From: Streptomyces sp. A3M-1-3
GTDB lineage: Bacteria; Actinomycetota; Actinomycetes; Streptomycetales; Streptomycetaceae
DNA: 64,000 bases
NCBI RefSeq assembly: GCF_024213665.1
Contig: NZ_JANAVP010000001.1
Span: 62,001-126,000 of the forward strand
Reading direction: 5' to 3'
The notes below the pieces were generated by a model. That model made no database searches and was not told where the DNA came from. It was given only the letters and a program-made list of their open reading frames with translations. Of the stretch, positions 47,217-56,841 are shown piece after piece (within the stretch, counting starts at the first letter, position 1; each line of letters begins with the position of its first letter). Both the position numbers and the translations under genes were made by a program.

Positions 47217-48328
47217 CGCGTGGCGCCCACCCCCTGGTCCAGCTCCGCCGGCTGATGGTGGCCGCCGCCTCCGCGGGGGTCGGCTTCCTGCTCCTGTGCA
47301 CCCTGGGCAGCGCGCTGGCCCAGCCGGCGGGCTCCCTCCTGCGACTGCTCTGGTGCATGGTCCCGCTGGCCGCGACCGTGCACCTCGCCGTCGCCGTCGC
47401 CCGTACGGATCCCAGTACGCGCCCCAGGCCCGGCCTCTCCGCGATCGGCCTCGGCCCGGCCCGCCTCACCGCCGTGGCCGCCACCTCGACCGCCGTCTCC
47501 TGCACGCTCGGCAGCATGGTGGCCCTGCTGTTCTTCCTCCACCTGCGCGGCGACCTCAGCGGCCTGCCCTTCGACGGCGCGGCCGCCGAACTGCTCTCCG
47601 CGGACCAGCCGCTGCCGCTGGCGGCGGCCCTCACCCTGCTGAGCCTGGTGCCGCTGTGCGCGGCGACGGCCAGCGCGCTCGCACTGCGCCCGCGCCGCGT
47701 CACCCCGGCCGAACCGGAGGAGGCCGATGCCGTGCCGCGGCAGCCGGAGGGCCTCCCCTGGGGTGTCGCGCTGGTCGCGGCGGGCCTGGCGGTGGAGGCG
47801 TACGCGAGCCGGGGCGCGGCCGGCGGGCTTGACGGCAGCCCGGCAGGAGTCCTGGGCGGCTGGGCACTCACGGCGCTGGGGCTGGCCATGGCGGGGCCCG
47901 GCCTGACGGCCTTCTGCGGCCGGCTGCTGCAGTCCGCCCGGCCGGGCGCGATGCGGCTGCTGGCGGGCCGCGCGCTCCAGCAGGAGGCGAGCCGCATCGG
48001 CCGGCCACTCGGCGTGCTGTGCGCGGTGGCGTCCGGCGCGATCGCCCTGACCAGCCTGTACGACGCCGGCTCCGGCCCGGACTCCTTCGGCCCGCTCGCC
48101 GGCCTGGGCGTGGCCCTGGTGATGGGCTGCACCACGGCGACGCTCCTGACGGCGACTTTGGAGGCGAGGCACGCCCGTGCCGACACCACGGATACGCTGC
48201 GTCGCCTGGGCACCCCGGCGAAGCTCCTCCGAGGAGCGGCCACGCTCCGAGCGGCAGCACTGCTGACGATCTTCACCCCGCTGACCTGGGCAGTCGCCCA
48301 CCTGGCCGCCCTCCTCCTGACCCCCTGA
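47198..48328 (+). CDS. ABC transporter permease-like membrane protein
   Basis: Protein of 376 residues from GTG 47198, with about eight to ten hydrophobic segments (GVGFLLLCTLGSALAQ, LPLAAALTLLSLVPLCAATA, GGWALTALGLAMAGPGLTAF). The C-terminal half holds FtsX-like features such as ADTTDTLRRLGTPAKLLRGA before the last helix. It overlaps the ATPase gene, so it is its partner. This suits an exporter of lipids or peptides; the cargo is unknown. Confidence 0.78.
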   Translation: MLALRLARGAHPLVQLRRLMVAAASAGVGFLLLCTLGSALAQPAGSLLRLLWCMVPLAATVHLAVAVARTDPSTRPRPGLSAIGLGPARLTAVAATSTAVSCTLGSMVALLFFLHLRGDLSGLPFDGAAAELLSADQPLPLAAALTLLSLVPLCAATASALALRPRRVTPAEPEEADAVPRQPEGLPWGVALVAAGLAVEAYASRGAAGGLDGSPAGVLGGWALTALGLAMAGPGLTAFCGRLLQSARPGAMRLLAGRALQQEASRIGRPLGVLCAVASGAIALTSLYDAGSGPDSFGPLAGLGVALVMGCTTATLLTATLEARHARADTTDTLRRLGTPAKLLRGAATLRAAALLTIFTPLTWAVAHLAALLLTP

Positions 48329-48333
48329 CCATC

Positions 48334-48358
48334 CGGGCCCCCGGCGGCCGGGGGCCCG
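48334..48358 (+). terminator. Terminator after the ABC permease gene
   Basis: CGGGCCCCCGG at 48334-48344 pairs perfectly with CCGGGGGCCCG at 48348-48358 around CGG. No U-tract. Confidence 0.7.
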
Positions 48359-48403
48359 AGCACCGGCGTTCGGGGGTGCCCGCCGCACGGCTATCGTGGC
48401 GGC

Positions 48404-49498
48404 GTGGCCTCCGAAGACTTCGAAATCGAGACCCTGGCCGAGTTCGACCAGGCCGTCGCCCGCGGCTCGCTCAGCGGATACCGCATCCAGTCCGTCAACC
48501 TGACCGAGCGCACGTTCGCCCTCCTCGCCGCCGACACCGCTGGCGCCGTCTTCCTCGGCTGCCCCATGGAGCCCGACGCCGCCGCCAAGGTGCGCGCGGA
48601 CGGCGCACTGGTCTTCCCGCCCATACCGGATCTGCCGTTCAATCCGTACCGCGGCCTGCTCTACACCGCGGACGAGCTGTTCGCCGGTCTCGAGACGGGC
48701 TACGAGGACACGCCCGACGCCCTCGCGTACGCCTGGTTCCAGCAGGCCAAGTCGGACGGCGACATCTTCTCCTCGATGCTGCGGGCCATCCACGACGACG
48801 CGATCTCCGACGCCCTCGACGAGCGGCTCGTCGGCGCCCGCGTGGTGGGCGTCATGGGCGGTCACGCCATGGCGCGCGGGACCGACGAGTACGCCGGAGC
48901 GGCCCGCCTGGCCCGAGAGCTGACCCGCCGCGGCCTGACCATCGCCACCGGCGGCGGCCCGGGGGCGATGGAGGCCGCGAATCTCGGCGCGTACACGGCC
49001 CCGTTCGAGGACGACGTGCTGGCCGAGGCCCTGGAGCTGCTCGCCAAGGCGCCGTCGTTCGTCCCGTCCGTCACCGACTGGGCGCAGGCCGCCTTCGAGG
49101 TACGGACACGCTGGCCGCAAGGCGGCGACTCCATCGGCATCCCCACCTGGTTCTACGGGCACGAGCCGCCGAACGCCTTCGCCGGCCACATCGCCAAGTA
49201 CTTCGCGAACGCCACCCGCGAGGACGGCCTGCTGGCCCGGTGCACCGCCGGTGTGATCTTCCTCCCGGGCGCGGCCGGCACGGTCCAGGAGATCTTCGAC
49301 AACGCAACGCCCAACTACTACGAGTCGCGCGGCGAGCCGACCCCGATGGTGCTGGTGAACCGCGCCCACTGGACGGAGCGGCTGCCCGCCTGGCCGCTGC
49401 TGCGGTCCCTCGCGAACGGGCGCTCCATGGACTCGCGGATCGCCCTGGTCGACAGCGTCGCGGAGGTCCCGGACGCCCTCGCCGAGCTGTCCTCCTAG
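48404..49498 (+). CDS. LOG-family (lysine decarboxylase-like) nucleotide-binding protein
   Basis: Protein of 364 residues from GTG 48404. The C-terminal half has a Rossmann fold with VVGVMGGHAMARGT, IATGGGPGAMEAANLGAY (the PGGxGTxxE family's first motif) and FLPGAAGTVQEIFDNAT. The N-terminal 130 residues form a separate domain. LOG proteins release cytokinin bases by hydrolysing nucleoside monophosphates; bacterial relatives have broader phosphoribohydrolase roles. It stands alone. Confidence 0.82.
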   Translation: MASEDFEIETLAEFDQAVARGSLSGYRIQSVNLTERTFALLAADTAGAVFLGCPMEPDAAAKVRADGALVFPPIPDLPFNPYRGLLYTADELFAGLETGYEDTPDALAYAWFQQAKSDGDIFSSMLRAIHDDAISDALDERLVGARVVGVMGGHAMARGTDEYAGAARLARELTRRGLTIATGGGPGAMEAANLGAYTAPFEDDVLAEALELLAKAPSFVPSVTDWAQAAFEVRTRWPQGGDSIGIPTWFYGHEPPNAFAGHIAKYFANATREDGLLARCTAGVIFLPGAAGTVQEIFDNATPNYYESRGEPTPMVLVNRAHWTERLPAWPLLRSLANGRSMDSRIALVDSVAEVPDALAELSS

Positions 49499-49601
49499 GC
49501 CCTGTTCAGCGGCAGAAGCAACTTCCGTGCCGAAACGCACGTCTGGCAGTCGGAGCGGTCCTGAACCCGCCCCGACTGACCACACGTGAACGGAGCTTTC
49601 G

Positions 49602-50525
49602 GTGCTCATCGGCCTTCTGACCGCTGTCGCGGCCTCGATCTGCTACGGCACGGGCTCCGTGCTGCAAGCCGTGGGCTCCCGGAAGTCCGCCCGCCGGGAG
49701 GCAGCGGCCACCGGCCTGACGCAGCACGGCGGACCCAGCCTGTCGTCCACCGCGAAGGCGGCGATGACCTGGGAGTTCATCGTCGGCACGATCCTTGACT
49801 TCGTCGGGTTCGGGCTCGGCGCACTGGCCGCCCGGATGCTGCCGCTCTTCCTCTCCCAGACGGTCATCAGCGCCAACCTGGTGATCACAGCGGTGCTGAG
49901 CGTCAAGCTGCTCGGAATCACCCTGACCCGCAAGGAGTGGACCTCGATCGGCGTCGTCTGCTCGGCGCTGGTGCTGCTGGCCACCGCGGCGGGCCCGGAG
50001 GGCAGCGGCCACACCCCGCTCTCCACCCACTGGTGGCTGCTGGCGGTCTCGGTGCTGCTGATGGTGGGCGGCACGGCGGTCGTACGGCTCCTCGGCGGGC
50101 GCGCCGCGATCCTGGCCGGTCTCCTCTCCGGCCTCGGCTTCGGCGCGCTGGGCGTCGGCGTCCGCATCCTGAACGGCATCGATCCGTACGACCTGGGCGC
50201 GCTGCTCTGCGACCCCGCCCTCTACGCGATCCTGGTGGCCGGCACCGGCGGCATGTACCTGCACACGGTCGCCCTGCAGATCGGCTCCGTGAACGGCGCC
50301 ACGGCGGCGCTGGTGGTCGGCGAGACCGTACTGCCCGGCATGATCGGCGTCTGGTGGCTGGGCGACACCTCCCGACCGGGGTTCGCCTGGCTGGCGGTGG
50401 CCGGGTTCGTCCTGGCGGTGGCGGGAGCGGTCGCGGTGGCCTGGTTCGGGGCTCCGGAGGGCGGCGAGAGCGGACCGGATACGGCCCAGCCCCGGCCCGA
50501 GCCGCAGGAGTTGCTCACCCGCTGA
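49602..50525 (+). CDS. DMT-superfamily (EamA-like) permease
   Basis: Membrane protein of 307 residues from GTG 49602, with nine to ten helices. Segments include LIGLLTAVAASICYGTGSVL at the start, LPLFLSQTVISANLVITAVL and a late LVVGETVLPGMIGVWWLGD. Such proteins export amino acids, nucleosides or metabolites; the cargo is unknown. Its end overlaps the convergent ABC ATPase gene by 11 bases. Confidence 0.78.
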   Translation: MLIGLLTAVAASICYGTGSVLQAVGSRKSARREAAATGLTQHGGPSLSSTAKAAMTWEFIVGTILDFVGFGLGALAARMLPLFLSQTVISANLVITAVLSVKLLGITLTRKEWTSIGVVCSALVLLATAAGPEGSGHTPLSTHWWLLAVSVLLMVGGTAVVRLLGGRAAILAGLLSGLGFGALGVGVRILNGIDPYDLGALLCDPALYAILVAGTGGMYLHTVALQIGSVNGATAALVVGETVLPGMIGVWWLGDTSRPGFAWLAVAGFVLAVAGAVAVAWFGAPEGGESGPDTAQPRPEPQELLTR

Positions 50526-51564
50526 GTTCGTCCGACGGCAGAACGACCACTTCCCCGGCCTCGAAGGCCACCCCCACCGTCGCGCCCTCCTCCGGCGCGT
50601 CCCGCAGCGAGCACTCCGCCTCGAGCGCGGGCGAGTCGTCGGGCCGCAGGAGTACGGCGACGTGGCTGCCCCGGAAGGTCCGCGCCTCCACCGTGCAGCG
50701 CAGACCGTCCGCCGCCGGGACCAGACGGACGCCTGTGGGGCGCACGAGCAGCCGGCAGTCGCCCTCGGGCGAGCCGTCCGGCACCGGAACCTTGCCCCAG
50801 GGGGTGTCGGCGGCCGTCCCGCTCACCGTCGCGCCGACGACGTTGTCGAAGCCGAGGAAGCGGGCCACGAACTCCGATGCGGGCCGCTGCCAGACCTCCA
50901 GCGGCGAGCCCGCCTGGGCGATGCGGCCGTCCTGCATGACGACGACCCGGTCGGCGAGCGCGAAGGCCTCACCCTGGTCGTGGGTGACGGCGAGCACGGT
51001 CGTGCCCAACCGGCCGAAGAGGTGGCGCAGTTCGACGACGAGCCGTTCGCGCAGGCCGCGGTCGAGCTGCCCGAGTGGCTCGTCGAGCATCAGCAGCTTC
51101 GGCTGCGGCGCGAGCGCACGCGCCAGCGCGACGCGCTGCTGCTCGCCGCCGGACAGCGACGCCACGGCCCGGCGCTGGGCGCCCGGCAGGCCGACGAGTT
51201 CGAGCAACTCGTCCACCCTGCGCGCCTGTCCGGCCCGGCCCTCGCCGTGCATGCGCAGCCCGAAGGCGACGTTCGAGCCGACGTCCCGCTGCGGGAACAG
51301 CTGGTGGTCCTGGAACATCATCCCGACGCCCCGGCGGTGCACCGGCACCGACGTCTGGTCGGCGCCCGCCAGCAGCACCCGCCCCGACGCGTCCTGAAGT
51401 CCGGCGACGACGCGCAGCAGGGTCGACTTGCCGCTGCCGCTCGGCCCCAGCACGGACACGATCTCGTGCTCGGCGACCTCCAGGTCCACCGCGTCGAGCA
51501 CCGCCCGCCCACCGAACCGTACGGTCACGGAATCCAGCCGCAGCAGCGCGCCGGCATCAGCCAT
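50515..51564 (-). CDS. Thiamine ABC transporter ATPase (ThiQ-like)
   Basis: ATPase of 349 residues with Walker A LGPSGSGKSTLLR, signature LSGGEQQRVALARAL, Walker B LMLDEPLGQLD, H-loop AVTHDQGEA and a C-terminal TOBE-like domain (RLLVRPTGVRLVPA). Its ATG overlaps the permease stop by one base. A TPP riboswitch heads the operon, so the imported substrate is thiamine, its phosphate esters or a precursor. Confidence 0.88.
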   Translation of the reverse strand: MADAGALLRLDSVTVRFGGRAVLDAVDLEVAEHEIVSVLGPSGSGKSTLLRVVAGLQDASGRVLLAGADQTSVPVHRRGVGMMFQDHQLFPQRDVGSNVAFGLRMHGEGRAGQARRVDELLELVGLPGAQRRAVASLSGGEQQRVALARALAPQPKLLMLDEPLGQLDRGLRERLVVELRHLFGRLGTTVLAVTHDQGEAFALADRVVVMQDGRIAQAGSPLEVWQRPASEFVARFLGFDNVVGATVSGTAADTPWGKVPVPDGSPEGDCRLLVRPTGVRLVPAADGLRCTVEARTFRGSHVAVLLRPDDSPALEAECSLRDAPEEGATVGVAFEAGEVVVLPSDELSG

Positions 51565-53261
51565 CAGAACTCCCCGGAGCCTTGGGTACGGATACGTTCC
51601 AGCGCCAGCAGCGCCGCCGCGCAGACCAGCATCAGAATCGTGCTGAGGGCCATCGCCTGCCCGTAGTTGAGCTCACCGGCCCGCCCCAGCAGCCGCGCCA
51701 CCGCGACCGGCAGCGTCGGGTTGTCGGGCCGGGCGATGAAGACGGTCGCCCCGAACTCGCCCAGGGAGACGGCGAAAGCGAAGCCGGCGGCGATCAGGAC
51801 CGCCCGGCGCACCATCGGCAGGTCGACCTCCCGCCAGACCCGCGGCGGGGACGCCCCGAGCACTGCCGCCGCCTCGCGCAGCCGCTCGTCCACCGCGCGC
51901 AGTACGGGCAGCATCGTCCGTACGACAAAGGGGACGCCGACCAGTGCCTGCGCCAGCGGGACCAGAATCCAGGAGGCGCGCAGATCGAGCGGGGGCTCGT
52001 CGAGGGTGATCAGGAAGCCGAAGCCGACGGTCACCGCGGAGACGCCGAGTGGAAGCATCAGCAGCGCGTCGAAGCCGCGCACGAACCGTCCCGCGCGCCG
52101 GGTCAGCGCGGCGGCCGCGAGCCCCCCGACGAGCAGGGCGATCGCGGTGGCCACCAGGGCGTACTGCAGCGAGTTCCCGACGGCTTCCAGCGGGGGCACC
52201 AGGAACGTGCCGCCGTCCGCCGACGTCAGGGCCCGGTAGAAGGCGAAGCCGTAGCCGTCCGGCCCGTCGAGCGAGCGCTCGACCAGCACACCGACCGGCA
52301 GCAGGATCAGCACCAGCACGGTGGCGAGGACCCCGCCGAGCAGCGCCCACTGTCCCGCGCCGCGTGGCCGGCGCGCGGTCCGGGCCGGGTCCACCAGCTT
52401 CAGCGCGCTTTCCCTCCGGCGTACGGTCCACGCGTGCACCGCGAGGATCGCGCCGACCGCCGCGAACTGCACCAGCGTCAGTACAGCGGCGGTGGGCAGG
52501 TCGAGCAGTTGCGCGGTCTGCCGGTAGATCTCCACCTCCAGGGTGGAGAACGCCGGACCGCCCAGGATCTGGACGACACCGAAGGAGGTGAAGGTGAAGA
52601 GGAAGACCATGAGCGCGGCGGCGGCCACGGCGGGGCCGAGCGCGGGCAGCGTCACCCGCCGCCAGGCCGCGAAACGGCCTGCTCCGAGGACCCGGGCGGC
52701 CTCCTCCTGGCGCGGGTCGAGCTGCGACCAGAGGCCACCGACGGTCCGGACGACCACGGCGTAGTTGAAGAAGACATGCGCCAGCAGAATCGCCCACACC
52801 GTGGTGTCGAGCCGTACGCCCCATGTCTCGTCCAGCAGCCCGCCGCGCCCCAGCAGCGCGAGGAACGCGGTCCCGACCACGATCGTCGGGAGCACGAACG
52901 GCACGGTCACGACCGCGCGCAGGAGCTGCTTGCCGGGGAAGTCGAAGCGCGCGAAGACGTACGCGCCGGGGAGCGCGATCAGGAGCGTGAGCGCCGTGGA
53001 CGCGAGCGCCTGCCAAGTGGTGAACCACAGCACCTGGACGATGTCCGGCTCGCCCAGCACCTCGCCGATCCGCCCGAACCGCCAGACGCCGTCGGCCTTG
53101 AGCCCGCGGGCGACGATCGCGGTGACGGGATAGGCGAAGAAGACCGCGAAGAACGCGACGGGCACGGCCATCAGGCCGAGCCGCGACGCGCTCCCGCGAC
53201 CGGCCTTCGCGGCCGCGGGGGCGGCGTTGTCGGTCCTTACTTCAGGACGAGCGAGGACCAT
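51564..53261 (-). CDS. Thiamine ABC transporter permease, two fused halves (ThiP-like)
   Basis: Permease of about 565 residues, twice a normal subunit, with around twelve helices and an EAA loop in each half (QEEAARVLGAGRFAAWRRVT and REAAAVLGASPPRVWREVDL). One polypeptide thus forms the whole channel, as in ThiP/FbpB types. ATG 53261 (GTG 53273 also possible) overlaps the binding-protein gene end by 25 bases. Iron transporters share this fold, but the riboswitch argues for thiamine. Confidence 0.87.
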   Translation of the reverse strand: MVLARPEVRTDNAAPAAAKAGRGSASRLGLMAVPVAFFAVFFAYPVTAIVARGLKADGVWRFGRIGEVLGEPDIVQVLWFTTWQALASTALTLLIALPGAYVFARFDFPGKQLLRAVVTVPFVLPTIVVGTAFLALLGRGGLLDETWGVRLDTTVWAILLAHVFFNYAVVVRTVGGLWSQLDPRQEEAARVLGAGRFAAWRRVTLPALGPAVAAAALMVFLFTFTSFGVVQILGGPAFSTLEVEIYRQTAQLLDLPTAAVLTLVQFAAVGAILAVHAWTVRRRESALKLVDPARTARRPRGAGQWALLGGVLATVLVLILLPVGVLVERSLDGPDGYGFAFYRALTSADGGTFLVPPLEAVGNSLQYALVATAIALLVGGLAAAALTRRAGRFVRGFDALLMLPLGVSAVTVGFGFLITLDEPPLDLRASWILVPLAQALVGVPFVVRTMLPVLRAVDERLREAAAVLGASPPRVWREVDLPMVRRAVLIAAGFAFAVSLGEFGATVFIARPDNPTLPVAVARLLGRAGELNYGQAMALSTILMLVCAAALLALERIRTQGSGEF

Positions 53262-54328
53262 GACTTGACCCACTGCTCACGGTTCTCGGCGATCTTCTCC
53301 GGAGCGACGGCCTCGGGCTTGCCGATCACCACGCCGTGCTTCCTGAACAGCTCGGGCAGCTCGGCGTCCTTGACCACCGGGTTGACGAACATGTTCAGCG
53401 GCATGTCCTCCTGGAACGACTTGCTCACCAGGAAGTCCAGCAGGGCCTTGCCGCCCGCCTCGTTCTTCGCACCCTTCAGCAGGCCCGCGAACTCCGTCTG
53501 CCGGAAGCAGGTGCCGGTGGAGACACCGGTCGGGGCTTCCTTCGGCTGCGGCTCGGAGTACAGCACCTCGACCGGCGGGCTGGAGGCGTACGAGACGACG
53601 AGCGGTCGGTCACCCTTGGCCTTCTTGCCGCCGGCAGAGCCGGAGAAGCGCTCGTTGTAGGCCTGCTCCCAGCCGTCGACGACCTCGACACCGTTGGCCT
53701 TGAGCTTCTTCCAGTAGTCCTGCCAGCCTTCGTCCCCGTACTCGGCGGTCGTGGCGAGCAGGAAACCGAGGCCGGGCGAGGAGGTCGCGGCGTTCTCGGT
53801 GACCAGGAGGTTCTTGTACTCGGGCTTGATCAGATCGTCGAAGGACTGCGGGGGGCTGAGCTTCTTGTCCGCGAAGAACTTCTTGTCGTAGTTGACGCAG
53901 ATGTCACCGGTGTCGACGGGCGTGACACGGTGCTGGTCCTGGTCGAGCTGAGCCTCGGCGGCGACCCGGTCCAGGCCCTTGGCCTCGTACGGGGTGAAGA
54001 TGCCGTTGTCGAGGGCGCGCGAGAGCAGCGTGTTGTCGACGCCGAAGAAGACGTCGCCGCGCGGGGAGCCCTTGGTGAGGATCTCCTGGTTGAGGGCGGC
54101 GCCCGCGTCGCCGCTCTTGAGCACCTTGACCGTGTAGCCGGTCTCCTTGGTGAACTCCTTCAGCACGGCCGGGGAGGCGGCGAAGGAGTCGTGGCTGACA
54201 AGGGTGACGGTCTTGGACTTCGCGCCGCCCTCCGTGGTGGAGTCCTTGGACTCCCCGCAGGCGGCGAGCGTCGAGACGCCGACAGCGGCGGCTACGGCGG
54301 TAACCGCCAGCTTCTTGGTGGTGCTCAC
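53237..54328 (-). CDS. Thiamine ABC transporter substrate-binding lipoprotein (ThiB/TbpA-like)
   Basis: Lipoprotein of 363 residues from GTG 54328, with a strong AGGAGGAA site. Signal KKLAVTAVAAAVGVSTLAAC has its lipidated Cys at residue 24. Features of the thiamine-binding family include VTLVSHDSFAASPAVLKEFT, GDAGAALNQEILTKGSPRGD, DVFFGVDNTLLSRALD and PVDTGDICVNYDKK. First gene of the operon, under the TPP riboswitch. Confidence 0.9.
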   Translation of the reverse strand: MSTTKKLAVTAVAAAVGVSTLAACGESKDSTTEGGAKSKTVTLVSHDSFAASPAVLKEFTKETGYTVKVLKSGDAGAALNQEILTKGSPRGDVFFGVDNTLLSRALDNGIFTPYEAKGLDRVAAEAQLDQDQHRVTPVDTGDICVNYDKKFFADKKLSPPQSFDDLIKPEYKNLLVTENAATSSPGLGFLLATTAEYGDEGWQDYWKKLKANGVEVVDGWEQAYNERFSGSAGGKKAKGDRPLVVSYASSPPVEVLYSEPQPKEAPTGVSTGTCFRQTEFAGLLKGAKNEAGGKALLDFLVSKSFQEDMPLNMFVNPVVKDAELPELFRKHGVVIGKPEAVAPEKIAENREQWVKSWSSLVLK

Positions 54329-54363
54329 TGAAATTCCTCCTGGAGTGACCAGGAAGAGACGCG

Positions 54364-54404
54364 GCCCTGCCCGGCGCTCAGTTGGAGCGGACGCCGGGCA
54401 GGGC
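54364..54404 (-). terminator. Hairpin between TPP riboswitch and thiB-like gene
   Basis: GCCCTGCCCGGCG pairs perfectly with CGCCGGGCAGGGC over 13 bp. It sits between the aptamer and the ribosome site, so it may be the expression platform (conditional terminator). No U-tract is present, so sequestering the start region is the other option. Confidence 0.6.
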
Positions 54405-54421
54405 GCAACAGCTTGAGTGAT

Positions 54422-54516
54422 GACCGAACTTCCTACCCAGAATGACCTGGGCAAGGTTCAGAGGGTCTGCGACTCGACGGTTGTCGCACTCTCAGCGCTG
54501 TGGCGCTCCCCTGTCG
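54422..54516 (-). promoter_or_regulatory. TPP (thiamine pyrophosphate) riboswitch
   Basis: On the minus strand the leader reads ACAGGGGAGCGCC, then GCTGAGAGTGCG, GCAGACCCTCTGAACCTTG, CCCAGGTCATTCTGGGTAGG and AAGTTCGGTC. These are the CUGAGA and ACCCU...GAACCU core elements of the THI-box aptamer in the right order. It precedes the thiamine importer operon by about 95 bases. High TPP should switch the operon off. Confidence 0.93.
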
Positions 54517-54541
54517 GAATATGCGAATGTTCGAGCCCAGA

Positions 54542-55648
54542 CTACCGCTCGGACGCCGCGAGCTGTCCGCACGCTCCATCGATCTCCTGGCCCCGGGTGT
54601 CCCGCACCGTCACGGGCACGCCGTGGGCCGCGATGGCCTCGACGAACGCCTTCTCGTCCTCGGGACGGGACGCGGTCCACTTCGACCCCGGCGTCGGGTT
54701 CAGCGGAATCAGGTTCACATGGACCCGCTTGCCCTTGAGCAGCCGGCCCAGCAGGTCGCCCCGCCACGCCTGGTCGTTGATGTCCCGGATCAGGGCGTAC
54801 TCGATGGAGATGCGGCGGCCGGACTTCTCGGCGTACTCCCAGGCGGCGTCGAGCACCTCCCGGACGTTCCACCGCGTGTTCACCGGCACCAGGGTGTCGC
54901 GCAGCTCGTCGTCCGGGGCGTGCAGCGAGACCGCGAGGCGGCACTTGAAGCCCTCGTCGGCGAAGCGCAGCATCGCCGGCACCAGGCCGACGGTCGAGAC
55001 CGTGATGCCGCGCTGCGACAGGCCCAGGCCGTCCGGCTCCGGGTCGGTCAGCCGTCGGACGGCACCGACGACCCGCTTGTAGTTGGCGAGCGGCTCGCCC
55101 ATCCCCATGAAGACGATGTTGGAGAGCCGCGCCGGGCCTCCCGGGACCTCGCCGTCGCGCAGGCCGCGCATGCCGTCCACGATCTGGTGCACGATCTCGG
55201 CGGTGGACAGGTTGCGGTCGAGGCCGGCCTGTCCGGTGGCGCAGAACGGGCAGTTCATCCCGCAGCCGGCCTGCGAGGAGATACACATCGTCACCCGGTC
55301 CGGGTAGCGCATCAGGACCGACTCGACGAGCGTGCCGTCGTGCAGCTTCCAGAGCGTCTTGCGGGTGGTGTCGTTGTCGCAGCTGATGTGCCGCACCACG
55401 TTCATCAGGTCCGGCAGCAGCTCGCTCTGGAGCCTGCCCCGCGCGGCTGCGGGGATGTCGGTCCACTCGGCCGGGTCGTGCGCGTACCGCGCGAAGTAGT
55501 GCTGCGACAGCTGCTTGGCGCGGAACGGCTTCTCGCCGATCGCGGCCACGGCCTCGCGGCGCTCGGCGGGCGTGAGGTCGGCGAGGTGCCGCGGGGGCTT
55601 CTTGGCTCCGCGCGGCGCGACGAAAGTGAGTTCTCCAGGTACAGGCAT
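54542..55648 (-). CDS. rlmN: 23S rRNA (adenine-2503)/tRNA methyltransferase RlmN
   Basis: Radical SAM methyltransferase of 368 residues. The cluster motif has Cys129, Cys133 and Cys136 (GCGMNCPFC). N-terminal helices ([16 protein letters not shown]) and [14 protein letters not shown] are typical, and the late catalytic Cys falls in the final [16 protein letters not shown]. It makes C2-methyladenosine in 23S rRNA and some tRNAs. It is 101 bases downstream of cdsA on the same strand. Confidence 0.93.
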   Translation of the reverse strand: MPVPGELTFVAPRGAKKPPRHLADLTPAERREAVAAIGEKPFRAKQLSQHYFARYAHDPAEWTDIPAAARGRLQSELLPDLMNVVRHISCDNDTTRKTLWKLHDGTLVESVLMRYPDRVTMCISSQAGCGMNCPFCATGQAGLDRNLSTAEIVHQIVDGMRGLRDGEVPGGPARLSNIVFMGMGEPLANYKRVVGAVRRLTDPEPDGLGLSQRGITVSTVGLVPAMLRFADEGFKCRLAVSLHAPDDELRDTLVPVNTRWNVREVLDAAWEYAEKSGRRISIEYALIRDINDQAWRGDLLGRLLKGKRVHVNLIPLNPTPGSKWTASRPEDEKAFVEAIAAHGVPVTVRDTRGQEIDGACGQLAASER

Positions 55649-55749
55649 GGTTCATCCAGTGTCGCAGACGTACGGAAGGGGACTCGCCGCCCTGTGGACA
55701 ACGAGCCCCCAACCGCCATAAGGCCAGGTCAGCCGGTGCAGACCAGTGG

Positions 55750-56841
55750 TCAACCGGCCCCTACGAACACCACCAGCAACAGCCACACCACCGGAGCCGT
55801 CGGCAGCAGCGAGTCCAGCCGGTCCATGATGCCGCCGTGCCCCGGCAGCAGCGTGCCCATGTCCTTGATGCCCAGGTCCCGCTTGATCATCGACTCGCCC
55901 AGGTCGCCGAGGGTCGCACTGACCGCGACGGCGAGGCCGAGCAGCAGCCCCTGCCACCAGGTGCCGCCGTCGATCGCGAACTCCATGCACAGCGCGCCGG
56001 CTCCCATCGCGAAGGCCACCGCCCCGAACAGCCCTTCGCGGGTCTTGCCGGGGCTGATCCTCGGTGCCAGCTTGTGCTTGCCGAAGCGCCAGCCGACGGC
56101 GTACGCCCCGGTGTCGCTGACCACCGTCAGGACCAGGAAGGTGAGCACCCGCCACGAGCCGTCCTCGGCCGTCAGCATCAGGGCGACGAAGGTGGCCAGG
56201 AACGGCACGTAGAACGCCGCGAACACACCCGCCGTGACGTCCTTGAGGTAGCCCTCGGGCGGCTCGGTCATCCGCCAGACCAGCACCGCGAGCGCCGTGA
56301 GCGCCATCGCGATCCAGGCCCCCTCGGGGCCGCGCGCGTAGCCGGCCACGACCATCGCCGCGCCGCCGACGGCCAGCGGCACGAGCGGGGCCCTGATGCC
56401 CTTCTTCTCGTCCAGCCGGGACGTCAGCTCCCACAGGCCGACGACCACCGCGACCGCTATCACGCCGACGAAGACGGCCTTCACGATGAAGAGCGATGCG
56501 ATGATCACCGCACCGAGACCGAGGCCCACCCCTATGGCGGCACGCAGATCACGGCCCGCCCGCTTCTTCTGGGGTGGCTGCGAGGCCGGCGTGGGGCTGG
56601 GCATGGGCTCCTGCGGCATCTCTTCACTGAACAGGGGACCGCCCAGCTGAGCGGACCCCCGGTCGCGTTCGTCGTGGTCGTCGAAGTCTCTGCCTGCGTC
56701 GGGCACGATGGGCATGGGCCGAGTCTGCTGGGCCCCATGCGCATCGTATGCGGGACCCGCCGGGGCGGGCCCCTGGTCGGACGGCAGCCGGCCGCCGGCG
56801 TATCCGGCGCTCGGCGGGGCCCCCCAGGAAGAGTCGTTCAT
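55750..56841 (-). CDS. cdsA: Phosphatidate cytidylyltransferase CdsA
   Basis: Membrane enzyme of 363 residues that makes CDP-diacylglycerol from phosphatidate and CTP. The first 120 residues are a Pro-rich cytoplasmic tail, followed by about eight helices. The family signature SMIKRDLGIKDMGTLLPGHG then GIMDR is complete, and SDTGAYAVGWRFGKHKLAP precedes it. Its ATG overlaps the frr stop by one base. Confidence 0.93.
   Translation of the reverse strand: MNDSSWGAPPSAGYAGGRLPSDQGPAPAGPAYDAHGAQQTRPMPIVPDAGRDFDDHDERDRGSAQLGGPLFSEEMPQEPMPSPTPASQPPQKKRAGRDLRAAIGVGLGLGAVIIASLFIVKAVFVGVIAVAVVVGLWELTSRLDEKKGIRAPLVPLAVGGAAMVVAGYARGPEGAWIAMALTALAVLVWRMTEPPEGYLKDVTAGVFAAFYVPFLATFVALMLTAEDGSWRVLTFLVLTVVSDTGAYAVGWRFGKHKLAPRISPGKTREGLFGAVAFAMGAGALCMEFAIDGGTWWQGLLLGLAVAVSATLGDLGESMIKRDLGIKDMGTLLPGHGGIMDRLDSLLPTAPVVWLLLVVFVGAG

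Noticed and set aside
51075..53660. An 861-residue plus-strand frame across the thiamine importer
   Set aside because: Antisense to the ATPase, permease and binding-protein genes, which have complete motifs and coupled starts.
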